Shown: positions 1-9,259 of the stretch, one piece after another
Layout of the letters: the number at the start of each line of letters is the position of its first letter
Position numbering within the stretch: position 1 is the stretch's first letter
Source: Spirulina sp. CS-785/01
Lineage (GTDB): Bacteria > Cyanobacteriota > Cyanobacteriia > Cyanobacteriales > Spirulinaceae
Assembly: GCF_028330525.1 (NCBI RefSeq)
Contig: NZ_JAQMSD010000316.1
Location: 1-64,000, forward strand
Direction: 5' to 3'
Length of the DNA: 64,000 bases
Program-made: the position numbers and the translations under genes
Notes under the pieces: model-generated
The model's input: only the letters and a program-made list of their open reading frames with translations
The model's database searches: none
What the model was told of the DNA's origin: nothing

Positions 1-88
1 AAGATGTTCTCTGATAGCATGAAAAAATTAAGTATTAGGGAGCGTGAAAAAAATAAACTTTGGGGCAGGCGATCGGCTAAAATTGAAC

Positions 89-246
89 GTAAGCATTCAG
101 CTATAAGCCGTCAGCCATCAGCTACACTTCGACGGAAGCTCTCAGTGACCACTTACTTTATGTGTTTAGACGTGACTGAGATTAAACAAATGCTTACCGC
201 TTTTATTCAAAAGCTGAACGCTGAACGCTGACGGCTGAATGCTTAT
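89..246. mobile_element. MITE-like element with 8-bp target duplication
   Basis: A 158-bp non-coding element. Its ends carry the inverted repeat TAAGCATTCAGC (90-101) and GCTGAATGCTTA (234-245), and it is flanked by direct copies of AATTGAAC at 81-88 and 247-254, which look like an 8-bp target-site duplication. Inside are the CTGAACGCTGA / CAGCCATCAGC type repeats common in cyanobacterial intergenic DNA; a related block lies near 54.91-54.99 kb. No transposase is encoded. Confidence 0.6.
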
Positions 247-284
247 AATTGAACTAGCCAATCTCTAGGATAGGAGCGATCTCA

Positions 285-932
285 ATGATACAAACACCAG
301 CTAAACCGGAAACCGAAACCCTATTACTCGAGTTACCAAGAACCCTTCATCTCTATGTCACCCAAGAACAGTTTGCCGTCCTAGCCGCTAGTAATCGAGA
401 ATTACAACTGGAAAGAACCGCACGAGGAGAGTTAATTGTGAATCCACCTACAGGTTGGCAAACTGGAAAACGTAACTTTAGCATCATCGGACAATTACAT
501 CGCTGGTATGAAGAAAATGGCGCAATTGGTGAAGCATTTGAGTGTTCGACGGGATTCACTTTACCCAATGGTGCGATTCGTTCTCCCGATGCGGGGTGGA
601 TTAGTCAAGAACGTTGGGATGCTCTCAGTGAAGAACAACAGGGAAAGTTTGCCAATATTTGCCCAGATTTTGTGGTAGAATTGCGTTCTGCTTCCGATAC
701 TCTGAAATCACTGCAAGAGAAAATGCAAGAGTATATAGACAATGGTGCGAGATTGGGTTGGTTAATCGATCCCCAAAATCGAACTGTGGAAATTTATCGA
801 GTCGGTTTAGAGGTAGAAAGATTGTCAAATCCAACTGAGTTATCTGGAGAAGAAGTCTTGCCAGGCTTTGTCTTGAATTTGCGTCGGGTATGGGGGCACG
901 AATCCATAACTGGAGTTACCAAAAAATCTTAA
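285..932 (+). CDS. Uma2-family (DUF820) putative endonuclease
   Basis: A 215-residue protein of the Uma2 family, whose members adopt a PD-(D/E)xK restriction-endonuclease fold and occur in many copies in cyanobacteria. The middle carries the expected pattern: an N-terminal strand region, RSPDAGWIS (about residue 104), CPDFVVELRS (about 125) with the acidic and E-x-R/K positions of the fold, and GWLIDP (about 160). A ribosome site (AGGAG) lies 8 nt before the start. Its biological role is unknown; nuclease activity is inferred from the family. It appears complete. It sits alone, just after a MITE. Confidence 0.85.
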   Translation: MIQTPAKPETETLLLELPRTLHLYVTQEQFAVLAASNRELQLERTARGELIVNPPTGWQTGKRNFSIIGQLHRWYEENGAIGEAFECSTGFTLPNGAIRSPDAGWISQERWDALSEEQQGKFANICPDFVVELRSASDTLKSLQEKMQEYIDNGARLGWLIDPQNRTVEIYRVGLEVERLSNPTELSGEEVLPGFVLNLRRVWGHESITGVTKKS

Positions 933-994
933 AATGCGATCGCATATCATAGTATATAATGAAGCTAATGAGATTCTTAATTAAAAAGGAAAAA

Positions 995-1210
995 ATGACG
1001 ACACAACAAAACTTTGCAGAAATTGTGGACTCTGCCGATCGCTTGTCTATTGAAGAGCAAGAAAACTTAATTCAAATATTACAAAATCGTCTTCGAGATC
1101 GTCGCAGAGCCGAACGAGTGAGAGATATTCAAGAAGCTCAAAACGAGTTTGCAGAAGGTAAATGTTACCCCGCTACCCCTCAACAACTTATGGAAGAAAT
1201 TCTTTTATGA
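995..1210 (+). CDS. Putative antitoxin of a RelE-type pair
   Basis: A 71-residue charged helical protein. I chose the ATG at 995 because AAAAGGAAAAA precedes it; an in-frame ATG at 959 would add 12 unlikely residues. Its central segment (SIEEQENLIQILQNRL) resembles the addiction-module antitoxins that precede RelE/YafQ-like toxins in cyanobacteria. Its stop codon overlaps the toxin ATG (ATGA), indicating translational coupling. The partner toxin carries a nonsense mutation, so this is probably an orphaned antitoxin. I see no clear DNA-binding motif, so assignment rests mainly on position. Confidence 0.65.
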   Translation: MTTQQNFAEIVDSADRLSIEEQENLIQILQNRLRDRRRAERVRDIQEAQNEFAEGKCYPATPQQLMEEILL

Positions 1211-1488
1211 CATTTACTTTATTGCGTTCCAGTGCTTTTATTAGAGAAGCTCGAAAAAATGTCAAAAAGTATCCCCAAGTTGCAGAAAAGATTGAAAAAA
1301 CTTTAGAATTATTGCGCGTAGACCCATTTCATCCGCAATTACGAACCCATAAATTGAAAGGGGATATGAAAGAATCATAGGCTTGTCGAGTTGAATACGA
1401 TCTGCGAATTATTTTCCAGTTTGTTGAATATGAAAATGCCGAAGCAATTCTTTTAGAATCTATCGGAACTCATGATGAGGTTTATTAA
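1207..1488 (+). pseudogene. RelE/YafQ-type mRNA interferase, amber-interrupted
   Basis: The reading frame from ATG 1207 runs 93 codons to TAA 1486-1488 but has one in-frame TAG at 1378-1380. Before it: RSSAFIREARKN and PQLRTHKLKGD. After it: ACRVEYDLRIIFQFVEY and ILLESIGTHDEVY, a typical C-terminus of RelE/YafQ toxins. In relatives the position before A/S-C-R-V is usually W or Y, so TGG to TAG is the simplest explanation (inference from family knowledge). No frameshift is needed. The truncated 57-residue product would lack the C-terminal strands, so the toxin should be inactive unless the codon is suppressed. Confidence 0.8.
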
Positions 1489-1538
1489 GCTCTCTATGAA
1501 ATAGAAAAAATAAAGAACTTTTGATTGGTTTTAATAAA

Positions 1539-2900
1539 ATGAACGATTGCGTCTTACAAGTTGAAAATCTGGGAAAATGTTTTAAAATCTACCAAAATCC
1601 TTGGGATCGAGCTAGGGAGTGGTTAAACTTTAATAAAACTTGCTACCATCAACCGTTTTGGTCATTTCGGAATATTTTCTTTAAAGTAAAGCGCGGTCAT
1701 TTTTTTGGCATTATCGGTCAAAATGGGGCGGGAAAAAGTACCTTATTAAAAATAATTACGGGAATTCTAACCCCCACTGAAGGGACGTATCAACTCAATG
1801 GTAAGGTTTTATCCTTACTAGAATTAGGGACTGATTTTAATTTCGCTTTGACGGGACGAGAAAATGCCATTGCTCGCTCCAAACTTTTAGGGTTTCCCCC
1901 AGACTATATTCAAACTCGTTTACCTGAAATTATTGATTTTTCTGAATTGGGTGATTTTTTTGACCGTCCGGTAAAACTTTATTCATCGGGAATGAAAGCC
2001 AGATTAGCTTTTTCGTTATTTACTTTTTTAGATTGTGATGTTCTTATTCTCGATGAGGTTTTAGCAGTCGGAGATATTTTCTTTCATCAAAAATGTTATG
2101 CGCGTTTGGAAGAATTAATTAAAAAGAAAGTTACTATTATTTTAGTGACTCATAACTTAGCCACAGTTAGGCAGTTTTGTGATGAGATACTGTTATTACA
2201 TCGCGGTCAGCAAATTTTTCTCGGCGACCCCAAACAAGGTTTAGTCAAGTATCATCAGTTAAGAACCAGTCCTCTCTCTTTGACTTCTCCTTTCCCCACT
2301 CAAAGGAAACCTGTTGAACCAAAGGGTGCAAATTCTACTCAAGATTTTTTCTGGCCGACTGATGACAACTTAATAGCTTTTGAATGTTCTACATTTAATT
2401 CTGCTCAGTTATTACGCTATGGAATGTGTGATGAAGCGGGTCAACTTTCCACGACTTTTGAGCAAGGAGAAAAGATTTGGTTTTGTTGTGAGTTTTTGGT
2501 GAAGGAAACTCTTGCTGTACCGTTAGTTTCAATGAGCATTACCAATAAGTTTAATGTGTTGGTTCATTCTAAATCTTCTTATCAACATCAGGCTAAAGTA
2601 CCTACTTGTGTGGAAGGGGGAAGTTTGCTGCGTTTTTGTCGTCAAGTGAAGTTAAGTATTGGTGCAGGGGATTATGTTTTAGGGGTGTTTTTGGGGGTGA
2701 TAGATGAGGATATTTATAAAGCCATTGATGAACTTCCTTCAGTGGAAATCAATCGTCATATTTCCATCCGAGATGCTTATTCTCGTGTGGGTGTTTTTTC
2801 GGTGAGGATACCTTATGGCATTACGGAGGAATCTCATTGGGGGATTTGTAATTTAGCGGGGGATTGTCAGGTTCAAGTGGTCAATGTTTCTGAGGATTAA
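1539..2900 (+). CDS. ABC transporter ATP-binding protein with Wzt-type C-terminal domain
   Basis: A 453-residue ATPase of polysaccharide exporters. Domain 1 (about 1-240) has Walker A GQNGAGKST (60-68), the signature SSGMKARLA and Walker B VLILDE, with the long spacing before Walker A typical of KpsT/Wzt/RfbE proteins. Domain 2 (about 270-450) resembles the Wzt C-terminal beta-sandwich that binds the finished glycan before export. I use ATG 1539; an in-frame TTG at 1521 is an alternative. No permease gene lies in this window. With the neighbouring sulfotransferases and glycosyltransferases it suggests export of a sulfated surface glycan (inference). Confidence 0.9.
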   Translation: MNDCVLQVENLGKCFKIYQNPWDRAREWLNFNKTCYHQPFWSFRNIFFKVKRGHFFGIIGQNGAGKSTLLKIITGILTPTEGTYQLNGKVLSLLELGTDFNFALTGRENAIARSKLLGFPPDYIQTRLPEIIDFSELGDFFDRPVKLYSSGMKARLAFSLFTFLDCDVLILDEVLAVGDIFFHQKCYARLEELIKKKVTIILVTHNLATVRQFCDEILLLHRGQQIFLGDPKQGLVKYHQLRTSPLSLTSPFPTQRKPVEPKGANSTQDFFWPTDDNLIAFECSTFNSAQLLRYGMCDEAGQLSTTFEQGEKIWFCCEFLVKETLAVPLVSMSITNKFNVLVHSKSSYQHQAKVPTCVEGGSLLRFCRQVKLSIGAGDYVLGVFLGVIDEDIYKAIDELPSVEINRHISIRDAYSRVGVFSVRIPYGITEESHWGICNLAGDCQVQVVNVSED

Positions 2901-2992
2901 GATTTGATGAATATTAGGACTCTGGTTGTTGATTTCGCAACATAAATAAGTTTAGCTGAGTTCAGAATTTTGTAGGGTAGGCAATGGCCACC

Positions 2993-4282
2993 CTACTCCC
3001 AATTAAACGCTCTGCCTAAATAGTCTTCTAATGCTTGATTATACGGTCGGAAAAAGTCAGCCAGTTGTTGGTATAAACTGGGAGAAATGGGGGGATAAGG
3101 GTTACGGTTGGCGTTACGATACTCGGTCAGGGGATGGTCAGGAAGACCAAGGAAATGATAGGCTTGTTTCATGGTTTTTTCCGGGTCAGTAAATAAATCT
3201 TCGCTTTTGAGGATTAAGAGTTGCTCTTTTGGGAAAACTTTAAACCATTCGGGGAGATAGTCGATATAGAGACTAGAGGCAATATGAAAGGCGATTTCAT
3301 GGTTAATATTTGAGTTTTGTTTGCTTTGTTCTGCTAAAAGACTAAGCCACGGCTGATGGAACGATAGTTTCCGTATTTCTTTGATTTCAGTAATTCTCTC
3401 TTGTACTAGGTTGAGGTCTAAGTGATGAATGCTGTTAAGGGATTTATTCAAGTATCGATAACTAAATTGATTCCCCCAGTAAAAGCCAGAAATTGCCCGT
3501 TTGATAGGTTTTCTGAGTAAGAGGATAAGTTTAATGTTGGGAAACCAATCTTTTATCTGTTGGGCGACGTTGGGAAATGTAAAATAATTTGGGGTGGCTT
3601 CCCCGGTGAGATAGTTATTCTTAGATATTGCTGGAAAATGGGAAAGATAATACTCTAAGTCGTTGATAAAATCGCTGGAAAAGTAACGAATTTCTTTGGT
3701 GACGGCGGGTAAAATTTGTGGATGTTGGATAAGATAGCTATAAAAAGAGGTTGTGCCACACTTGAATAAGCCAATTACCAGAAAGTCGGGCTGGCGTTGG
3801 GTTGAGGAATTCCAATGTTGGATGAGGTGAGGATAGGAACGGTTAATTTGTTTAAAACTAGCTTTTTGATAGCAGTCTTTGGCTTTTTCAATCTCTCCTT
3901 GTTGGGCGTAGAGTCGGCCTAACACCACATGAGCAAAGGGAAAATTGGGTTGGTGGATGATATTCTGTTTAAGGAGATGAATACCTTGGGTGAGAATCTG
4001 ATTTTTGTTCTGTTCGCTCGACCACGATATGAATTGTAGTAGGAAATTCAGGGGATAATAGACTGAAAATAGGTCGGGTTTGAGTTCAATGGCTTTCAGG
4101 TAATAAATGGTGGCTGGTTCAAATTCGCGTAAACTTCGGTAAAGATTGCCTATATCTTGATAAACTTTTGCCGAGTTGGGTTTGATGAGAGTGGCTTTTT
4201 GATAATGGTTGATGAGGGTTTGGGTCTGTTGTTCGATATTTGTTGGGGTTGGAGTGGAAAGATTCATGGTGGGTTGGGACAA
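2993..4282 (-). CDS. TPR-sulfotransferase fusion (copy 1)
   Basis: A 429-residue protein. The N-terminal half (about 20-150) has TPR-like repeats (AKVYQDIGNLYRSLREFEPA; FAHVVLGRLYAQQGEIEKA). The C-terminal half is a P-loop-like sulfotransferase: PAPS 5'-phosphosulfate loop FKCGTTS (173-179), 3'-phosphate segment LLLRKPIKRAISGFYW, and a conserved C-terminal DYLGRAFNW. It should transfer sulfate from PAPS to a hydroxyl, probably on a glycan. Two further copies with the same architecture lie at 11.4-12.7 and 25.9-27.3 kb. It is convergent with the Wzt-like ATPase gene. Confidence 0.9.
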   Translation of the reverse strand: MSQPTMNLSTPTPTNIEQQTQTLINHYQKATLIKPNSAKVYQDIGNLYRSLREFEPATIYYLKAIELKPDLFSVYYPLNFLLQFISWSSEQNKNQILTQGIHLLKQNIIHQPNFPFAHVVLGRLYAQQGEIEKAKDCYQKASFKQINRSYPHLIQHWNSSTQRQPDFLVIGLFKCGTTSFYSYLIQHPQILPAVTKEIRYFSSDFINDLEYYLSHFPAISKNNYLTGEATPNYFTFPNVAQQIKDWFPNIKLILLLRKPIKRAISGFYWGNQFSYRYLNKSLNSIHHLDLNLVQERITEIKEIRKLSFHQPWLSLLAEQSKQNSNINHEIAFHIASSLYIDYLPEWFKVFPKEQLLILKSEDLFTDPEKTMKQAYHFLGLPDHPLTEYRNANRNPYPPISPSLYQQLADFFRPYNQALEDYLGRAFNWE

Positions 4283-4442
4283 AAATGGGAAATTAGGGTG
4301 CGATCGCTTCTAGTTCAGGCATGGGATAGCCCCTTGTGCCTAAAATATCCCAAGCGTAGGCTTTGCGTAACATCAGGCGATCGGCTTGGAGGCGCAAATC
4401 CTGTAACTCTAAACGTTCTTGAGGTGCGATCGTCCTCATCCA

Positions 4443-4495
4443 GTAGGGTGGGCATTGCTATAATATATGATGCGGTGGGCATTGCCCACCCTACA
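4443..4495. repeat. Palindromic GTAGGGTGGGCA repeat
   Basis: GTAGGGTGGGCATTGC and its near-perfect inverse (GGCATTGCCCACCCTAC) flank a short AT spacer, so the segment can fold into a long hairpin. Related copies lie at 2970-3000 and 20114-20146, next to gene ends. A typical dispersed intergenic palindrome of cyanobacteria; it could act as a terminator but has no T-run. Confidence 0.6.
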
Positions 4496-4587
4496 AGTTG
4501 ATCTGGCGGCAGATAATGGTCATCCTGGGCCCAAGTCACAGGTATTCATTGCGAAATCATTGTGGAACACTTTTAAGAATTCGATTG

Positions 4588-4867
4588 TTGACATACTCTC
4601 TTCGCGCCTAGGCGAGAGATTCTTCGGACCTAACCAAAGTTAGCTGTAAGCATTTTATCCTGACTGCTGCCCACAGCCAGCTTGTATCTTTAAAAATACG
4701 TTCTTGGTTCTGGAATACTTTTACGCTGCCACAGATTTCTGGCAACAACCCATGTATTCGTTTTTCAAGGTACAGATATCTGGTGAGCCTTTTAGTCTTC
4801 TTCCAGATATAGCTATTCTACAGCGTTAAGTTAAATCTGTTAAGCTCGATTCATCCCTTCACCGGAG
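4588..4867 (-). mobile_element. Decayed IS200/IS605-type right end
   Basis: TTGACATAC then a hairpin (CTCTCTTCGCGCCTAGGCGAGAG, 4597-4619) and GATTCTTC matches, in reverse complement, the right-end hairpin plus TCAA of TnpB-carrying elements; compare the intact element ending at 9274. The remaining bases up to the next start codon show no intact reading frame and look like a tnpB 3' remnant on the minus strand. It supplies the sequence directly upstream of, and perhaps the first codons of, the acyl-AMP ligase gene. Confidence 0.5.
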
Positions 4868-7810
4868 ATGAGGGTCTTCTCTCGCAAAGAGATAACAATA
4901 CCTGGGGTAGAAGTGGGAATTGATGGAGTTGATTTGAAACGAGTTCAGTTAGAGGACAACAGCGCCAGCGTTGATCGCGTAGCGTCTCCGGCGGAGAATC
5001 GCCATACTTCTCTGGTAGAAATGGTACGCGATCGCGTAGCGTCTCAGAACGAAAATCGCGCCTGTCAATCTCCAGACACCCTCGCCTACACCTTTCTCAA
5101 AGACGGTCAGTATCCGGGGGAAAATCTCACCTTGGGGGAACTCGATACTAGGGCAAGAGCGATCGCCGCTTTTCTCCAAGCCCATTGTACGGTGGGCGAT
5201 CGCGTTTTACTCGTCTATCCCCAAAGTATTGAAGCCATTGTCGCCCTGTTGGGGTGTCTCTATGCGGGTGTGGTCGCGGTTCCAGCCCCCGCACCGGAAA
5301 CCACGCGGTTGAAACGGGTGTTACCGAGGTTGGAAGCCATTGCTGCTGATGCTGGAGCCAAATTAGTTTTGACCGCGACGCGGGTATTGCAACCCAAGGA
5401 CGGATGGCAATTTGTCGCCCAAAGCCAAGTGCGTAAGCTCAATGGCAGTCCTTGTTTGTTTTTACATTATCTTCTCACAGCAGGAAGTTTAACCGAGTCA
5501 AGTTCTCATCTTGCTGCCCTACCTTGGATTGCGACTGGTGACATCCCCAACAATTTGGCACATCGGTGGCAAACTCCAATATTACGCGGCGATACCCTCG
5601 CTTATTTGCAATATACATCCGGGTCAACCTCCACCCCCAAAGGCGTGATGCTCGACCATGACAACCTGATGGGGCATTTAGCAGCATTGCAAAAAGCAGG
5701 GGGCTACGACTCCCACAGCATCACCGTTACCTGGATGCCCTATTTCCACGATTACGGCTTAGTGGAGGGGATGCTGTTACCCCTGTATAACGGTACACCC
5801 TGTTATTTGATGTCGCCGACGGCATTTATTAAGCGACCGTTACGCTGGCTGGCAGCGATTTCCCGCTATAGAGCCACCCACAGCCAAGCACCGAATTTTG
5901 CCTACGCCTATTGTGTGCGGCGCATTGCCCCAGAGGACTGCACTAACCTCGACCTCAGTGGTTGGCAAGCGGCGGGAAATGCAGCAGAACCGATTAATCC
6001 GAATGTCATCGATGAGTTTTGTGCGGCGTTTGCAGGCTGTGGCTTTCAACGAGCGGCGTTTGCACCTGCCTATGGGTTGGCAGAGGCGACGTTGTTGGTG
6101 ACGACCAGCCGCAAGGGAGAGCATCCGGTGTGCGATGAATTGCCGGAGTTGTCTGCGGGACGGCGTTGGGTCAGTTGTGGGCAGGTGTTACCGGGGACGC
6201 GAGTGGAAATTGTTAACCCGGAGACGGGGCGACGCTGTGGGGTGAATGAGGTGGGGGAAATTTGGGTGGCCAGTGCAGGGGTGGCGCGGGGCTATTGGCA
6301 GCGTCAGGAGGAGACGGCAGCGACGTTTGAGGCGGTGTTAGCGGATAAGGGAGAAGGAGGGTTTTTACGGACGGGGGATTTGGGGGTTTTACGGGCGGGC
6401 GAGTTGTTCGTGACCGGGCGGCTAAAGGATTTGATTATCGTTCGGGGTGAGAATTGTTACCCCCAGGATATTGAGTGGGCGGTGGAGCAGTGTCATCCAA
6501 GGTTGCGTCCTGATGCGGGGGCGGCGTTTGCGGTGGAAACCGACGGTGAGGAGCGCGTGGTGGTGGTGTGGGAGTGCGAGGCGAAAGCGGTTCGGAATCT
6601 GGATACCAAGGCGATTTTGGCGGCGGTGCGATCGACCGTGGCGGAACAGTTCGAGTTACCTGTTCAAGCGGTGGTGTTGTTGAAGCGGGGCAGTATTTTT
6701 AAGACTTCGAGCGGTAAGATTCAGCGTCGGGCTTGTCGTCAGGGGTTTTTAGAGGGGCGTTTGGCGGAGTTGGCGCGGTGGGAAATGGGACAAGATGAGT
6801 CGGTGGCGGTGGATATAGGGGCGGTTGAGGGGAATCCGTGGCTGGTGCAGGTGATGGAGCTTTGGCGGCAGGTGTTGGGGGTGGCCAGGGTTCGGGAGAC
6901 GGATAACTTTTTTGAGTTGGGTGGCGATTCCCTCAAGGCGATGACAGTTATTGCTGAGTTAGAACAGTTAGGCATTGCCCTAGAACCGAGTGCTTTTACT
7001 GAAGCACCAACCCTAGAAGCCTTCACCCAGTTGATTCATCAAACGCGCTGGGATTTTTCTTCTCCTCGTTCCCTAGTTCCCATTCATCCCCAGGGGACAA
7101 AAACGCCGTTGTTTCTGGTGCATCACATTGGCGGTGATGTCTTCTGTCCGTTGTTCACGCAACATCGCGATCGCGATCGCCCCTTGTATGGGCTAAGGGC
7201 GATGGGTTTTGACGGTCAACAAGCACCGTTCACTCGCATCGAAGATATGGCCGCACACTACATCCGCGAGATCCAAACGGTGCAGCCTCATGGTTCGTAT
7301 TTGTTGGCAGGGATGTGTATTGGGGGCAATGTTGCCCTGGAAATAGCACAGCAGCTACAGCGCCAAGGAGAGTCAGTGTCGCTGGTGGTGATGTTCGATA
7401 GTCCAAATCCTTGTTTGACCCAGCAGCAGCGAGAACGTCACTGGCAGCGCTGGCTAACGGTGGGCAAACAGAAAAAACGGGAGATATTTTCGGGGTATGG
7501 GTTAAGTCCACAGAAGGTGGAGACAATTTTAAAGGTGATGGAAGCAAATCATCAGGTTTGGATTCATCAAGTGCCGCAAATGTACTCCGGGCGCGTTGTT
7601 TTCTTTTCTAAGATGGATAATGATTTGGACGGGCGCGAGCATAATTTCGACCCCTTGCGACCAAAAGGCTGGAACGATTGGGTTGAAGGCGGCGTTGAGA
7701 TGGTCAAGGTTCCCGGACGACATGGCACATACCACAATCTGCCCCATGTTGAAGTGTATGCTCAGAAGCTGAATGCTTGTCTGGAGGTAATTGAATCCCA
7801 GCCATTTTAA
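4868..7810 (+). CDS. Fatty acyl-AMP ligase / carrier protein / thioesterase
   Basis: A 980-residue three-domain protein. Residues about 55-640 form an acyl-AMP ligase (FAAL): TSGSTSTPKG (P-loop, about 250), FHDYGLVEGM, YGLAEATLL, and GRLKDLIIVRGEN near its C-terminal subdomain. Residues about 655-725 are a carrier domain with the phosphopantetheine site GGDSLK (S688). Residues about 740-975 are an alpha/beta-hydrolase thioesterase. It should activate a fatty acid as acyl-AMP, load its own carrier and release the product. The nucleophile motif is GMCIGG (C817), Cys instead of the usual Ser. The first ~50 residues contain in-frame HIP-type repeats and may derive from an IS end, so the true start could be nearer codon 50. 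Confidence 0.88.
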   Translation: MRVFSRKEITIPGVEVGIDGVDLKRVQLEDNSASVDRVASPAENRHTSLVEMVRDRVASQNENRACQSPDTLAYTFLKDGQYPGENLTLGELDTRARAIAAFLQAHCTVGDRVLLVYPQSIEAIVALLGCLYAGVVAVPAPAPETTRLKRVLPRLEAIAADAGAKLVLTATRVLQPKDGWQFVAQSQVRKLNGSPCLFLHYLLTAGSLTESSSHLAALPWIATGDIPNNLAHRWQTPILRGDTLAYLQYTSGSTSTPKGVMLDHDNLMGHLAALQKAGGYDSHSITVTWMPYFHDYGLVEGMLLPLYNGTPCYLMSPTAFIKRPLRWLAAISRYRATHSQAPNFAYAYCVRRIAPEDCTNLDLSGWQAAGNAAEPINPNVIDEFCAAFAGCGFQRAAFAPAYGLAEATLLVTTSRKGEHPVCDELPELSAGRRWVSCGQVLPGTRVEIVNPETGRRCGVNEVGEIWVASAGVARGYWQRQEETAATFEAVLADKGEGGFLRTGDLGVLRAGELFVTGRLKDLIIVRGENCYPQDIEWAVEQCHPRLRPDAGAAFAVETDGEERVVVVWECEAKAVRNLDTKAILAAVRSTVAEQFELPVQAVVLLKRGSIFKTSSGKIQRRACRQGFLEGRLAELARWEMGQDESVAVDIGAVEGNPWLVQVMELWRQVLGVARVRETDNFFELGGDSLKAMTVIAELEQLGIALEPSAFTEAPTLEAFTQLIHQTRWDFSSPRSLVPIHPQGTKTPLFLVHHIGGDVFCPLFTQHRDRDRPLYGLRAMGFDGQQAPFTRIEDMAAHYIREIQTVQPHGSYLLAGMCIGGNVALEIAQQLQRQGESVSLVVMFDSPNPCLTQQQRERHWQRWLTVGKQKKREIFSGYGLSPQKVETILKVMEANHQVWIHQVPQMYSGRVVFFSKMDNDLDGREHNFDPLRPKGWNDWVEGGVEMVKVPGRHGTYHNLPHVEVYAQKLNACLEVIESQPF

Positions 7811-8035
7811 CTAGAGCGCGATCGCCTTATGGTATGAGTAATGGTAAAATAGACTAGATTCGAGTATGCCCGCTAAAGATATATTTCACCATACCGTTAA
7901 AACAGCCCTCGAAAAAGATAAATGGACAATTACTGACCAAGGAAATTAGGGTACAAGCCTCGCCCTTTTAGGGCGACTTTGCCTGCTATGGTTTGTGAAT
8001 CGGTTATAATTTTATACCAACATGGGTAGTGTCAA

Positions 8036-9259
8036 ATGTTTATCTTAGAGTACAAAGTTAAGCCTAAGCCACAACAAATCTTAGCCATCGAAGAAGCCAT
8101 CAGGACAACTCAGTTTGTCCGAAATAAAGTGCTTCGGTTTTGGATGGACAATCGTGGTGTAGGTAAAACCGAACTCTTTAGACACAATACACAATTAAGA
8201 AAAGAGTTTGAATTTGTCAAGGATTTAAACTCCCATGCTTGCCAGACTGCGGTTGAACGGACTTTAAGGGCTATCAATCGTTTTTACGATAATTGCCAAA
8301 AGCAGGTTAAAGGAAAGAAAGGATATCCCAGATTTAAGAAGAATACTCGCTCAGTTGAATATAAGGTTAGTGGTTGGAAACTAGACCAACAAACGAAGAA
8401 GCATATCACCTTTACCGATAAGAAAAGAATAGGTCGTTTAAAGTTGATTGGCTCCAGGGATATTCAGTATTACCAGCCTGAACAAATCAAACGAGTGAGA
8501 ATTCTAAGAAGGGCTGATGGCTACTATGTCCAGTTCTCTATTCAATTAGACCCTAGAGATACGGTGAAGCCTTTAACTCCCACTCAAAAAGCCGTGGGAA
8601 TTGATGTAGGCTTGAAGTATTTTTTGGCTGATAGCCAAGGTAATATAGAGCCTATTCCTCAGTTTTATCGTCAATCCGAAAAACAACTAAACAGGCTTAA
8701 TCGCAAAAAGTCTAAAAAGTTTAGAAGAGGACAACCTCAATCTCATAATTATCACAAGGCTAGACAGCGATATGCTCGTAAGCATTTGAGAGTAAGTAGG
8801 CAACGAGAAGAGTTTGCTAAGAGAGTAGCACTCCGTTTAATCAAGTCTAACGACTTAGTAGCCTATGAAGACTTAAATGTGAAAGGCATGGTTAGAAATC
8901 GTCACCTAGCCAAGTCGATAACTGATGCAGGATGGTCTACCTTCCGTCGCTGGTTAGAATATTTCGGGGATAAATATGGGAAGATAACGATTGCTGTTCC
9001 TCCCCATAATACCTCCCAGAATTGCTCTAACTGTGGCAAAAAAGTACAGAAAACCCTATCAACTAGAACTCATGTATGCCCTGATTGTCGGTTTGTTGAA
9101 GATAGGGATATCAACGCAGCGTTAAACATTCTGAAAATTGCCTTAAGTAGGGTGGGGCGCACCCTAACTCACGCTTCAGGAGAGACTTCCTCTTGGTTGG
9201 TTGGAGCAATCCTGCTGGCTAACGAAGACTCGTTGAATGAAGAATCCTCCTGCCTTTAG
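8036..9259 (+). CDS. tnpB: TnpB RNA-guided nuclease of an IS605-type element
   Basis: A 407-residue TnpB (OrfB). It has the N-terminal helix-turn-helix-like OrfB region, then a RuvC-like nuclease with all three acidic positions: D190 in GIDVG, E278 in YEDLNVKG and D358 in EDRDINAA. The zinc ribbon is C-x2-C (CSNC) and C-x2-C (CPDC). It appears complete and catalytically competent. Known family members use an RNA from the element right end to cut DNA at matching sites, which helps keep the element. Mobilisation would need a tnpA supplied elsewhere. Confidence 0.93.
   Translation: MFILEYKVKPKPQQILAIEEAIRTTQFVRNKVLRFWMDNRGVGKTELFRHNTQLRKEFEFVKDLNSHACQTAVERTLRAINRFYDNCQKQVKGKKGYPRFKKNTRSVEYKVSGWKLDQQTKKHITFTDKKRIGRLKLIGSRDIQYYQPEQIKRVRILRRADGYYVQFSIQLDPRDTVKPLTPTQKAVGIDVGLKYFLADSQGNIEPIPQFYRQSEKQLNRLNRKKSKKFRRGQPQSHNYHKARQRYARKHLRVSRQREEFAKRVALRLIKSNDLVAYEDLNVKGMVRNRHLAKSITDAGWSTFRRWLEYFGDKYGKITIAVPPHNTSQNCSNCGKKVQKTLSTRTHVCPDCRFVEDRDINAALNILKIALSRVGRTLTHASGETSSWLVGAILLANEDSLNEESSCL

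Noticed and set aside
4-231. A 75-codon reading frame at the window start
   Set aside because: It runs through the MITE, its product is low-complexity and basic, and no ribosome site or family pattern is visible.
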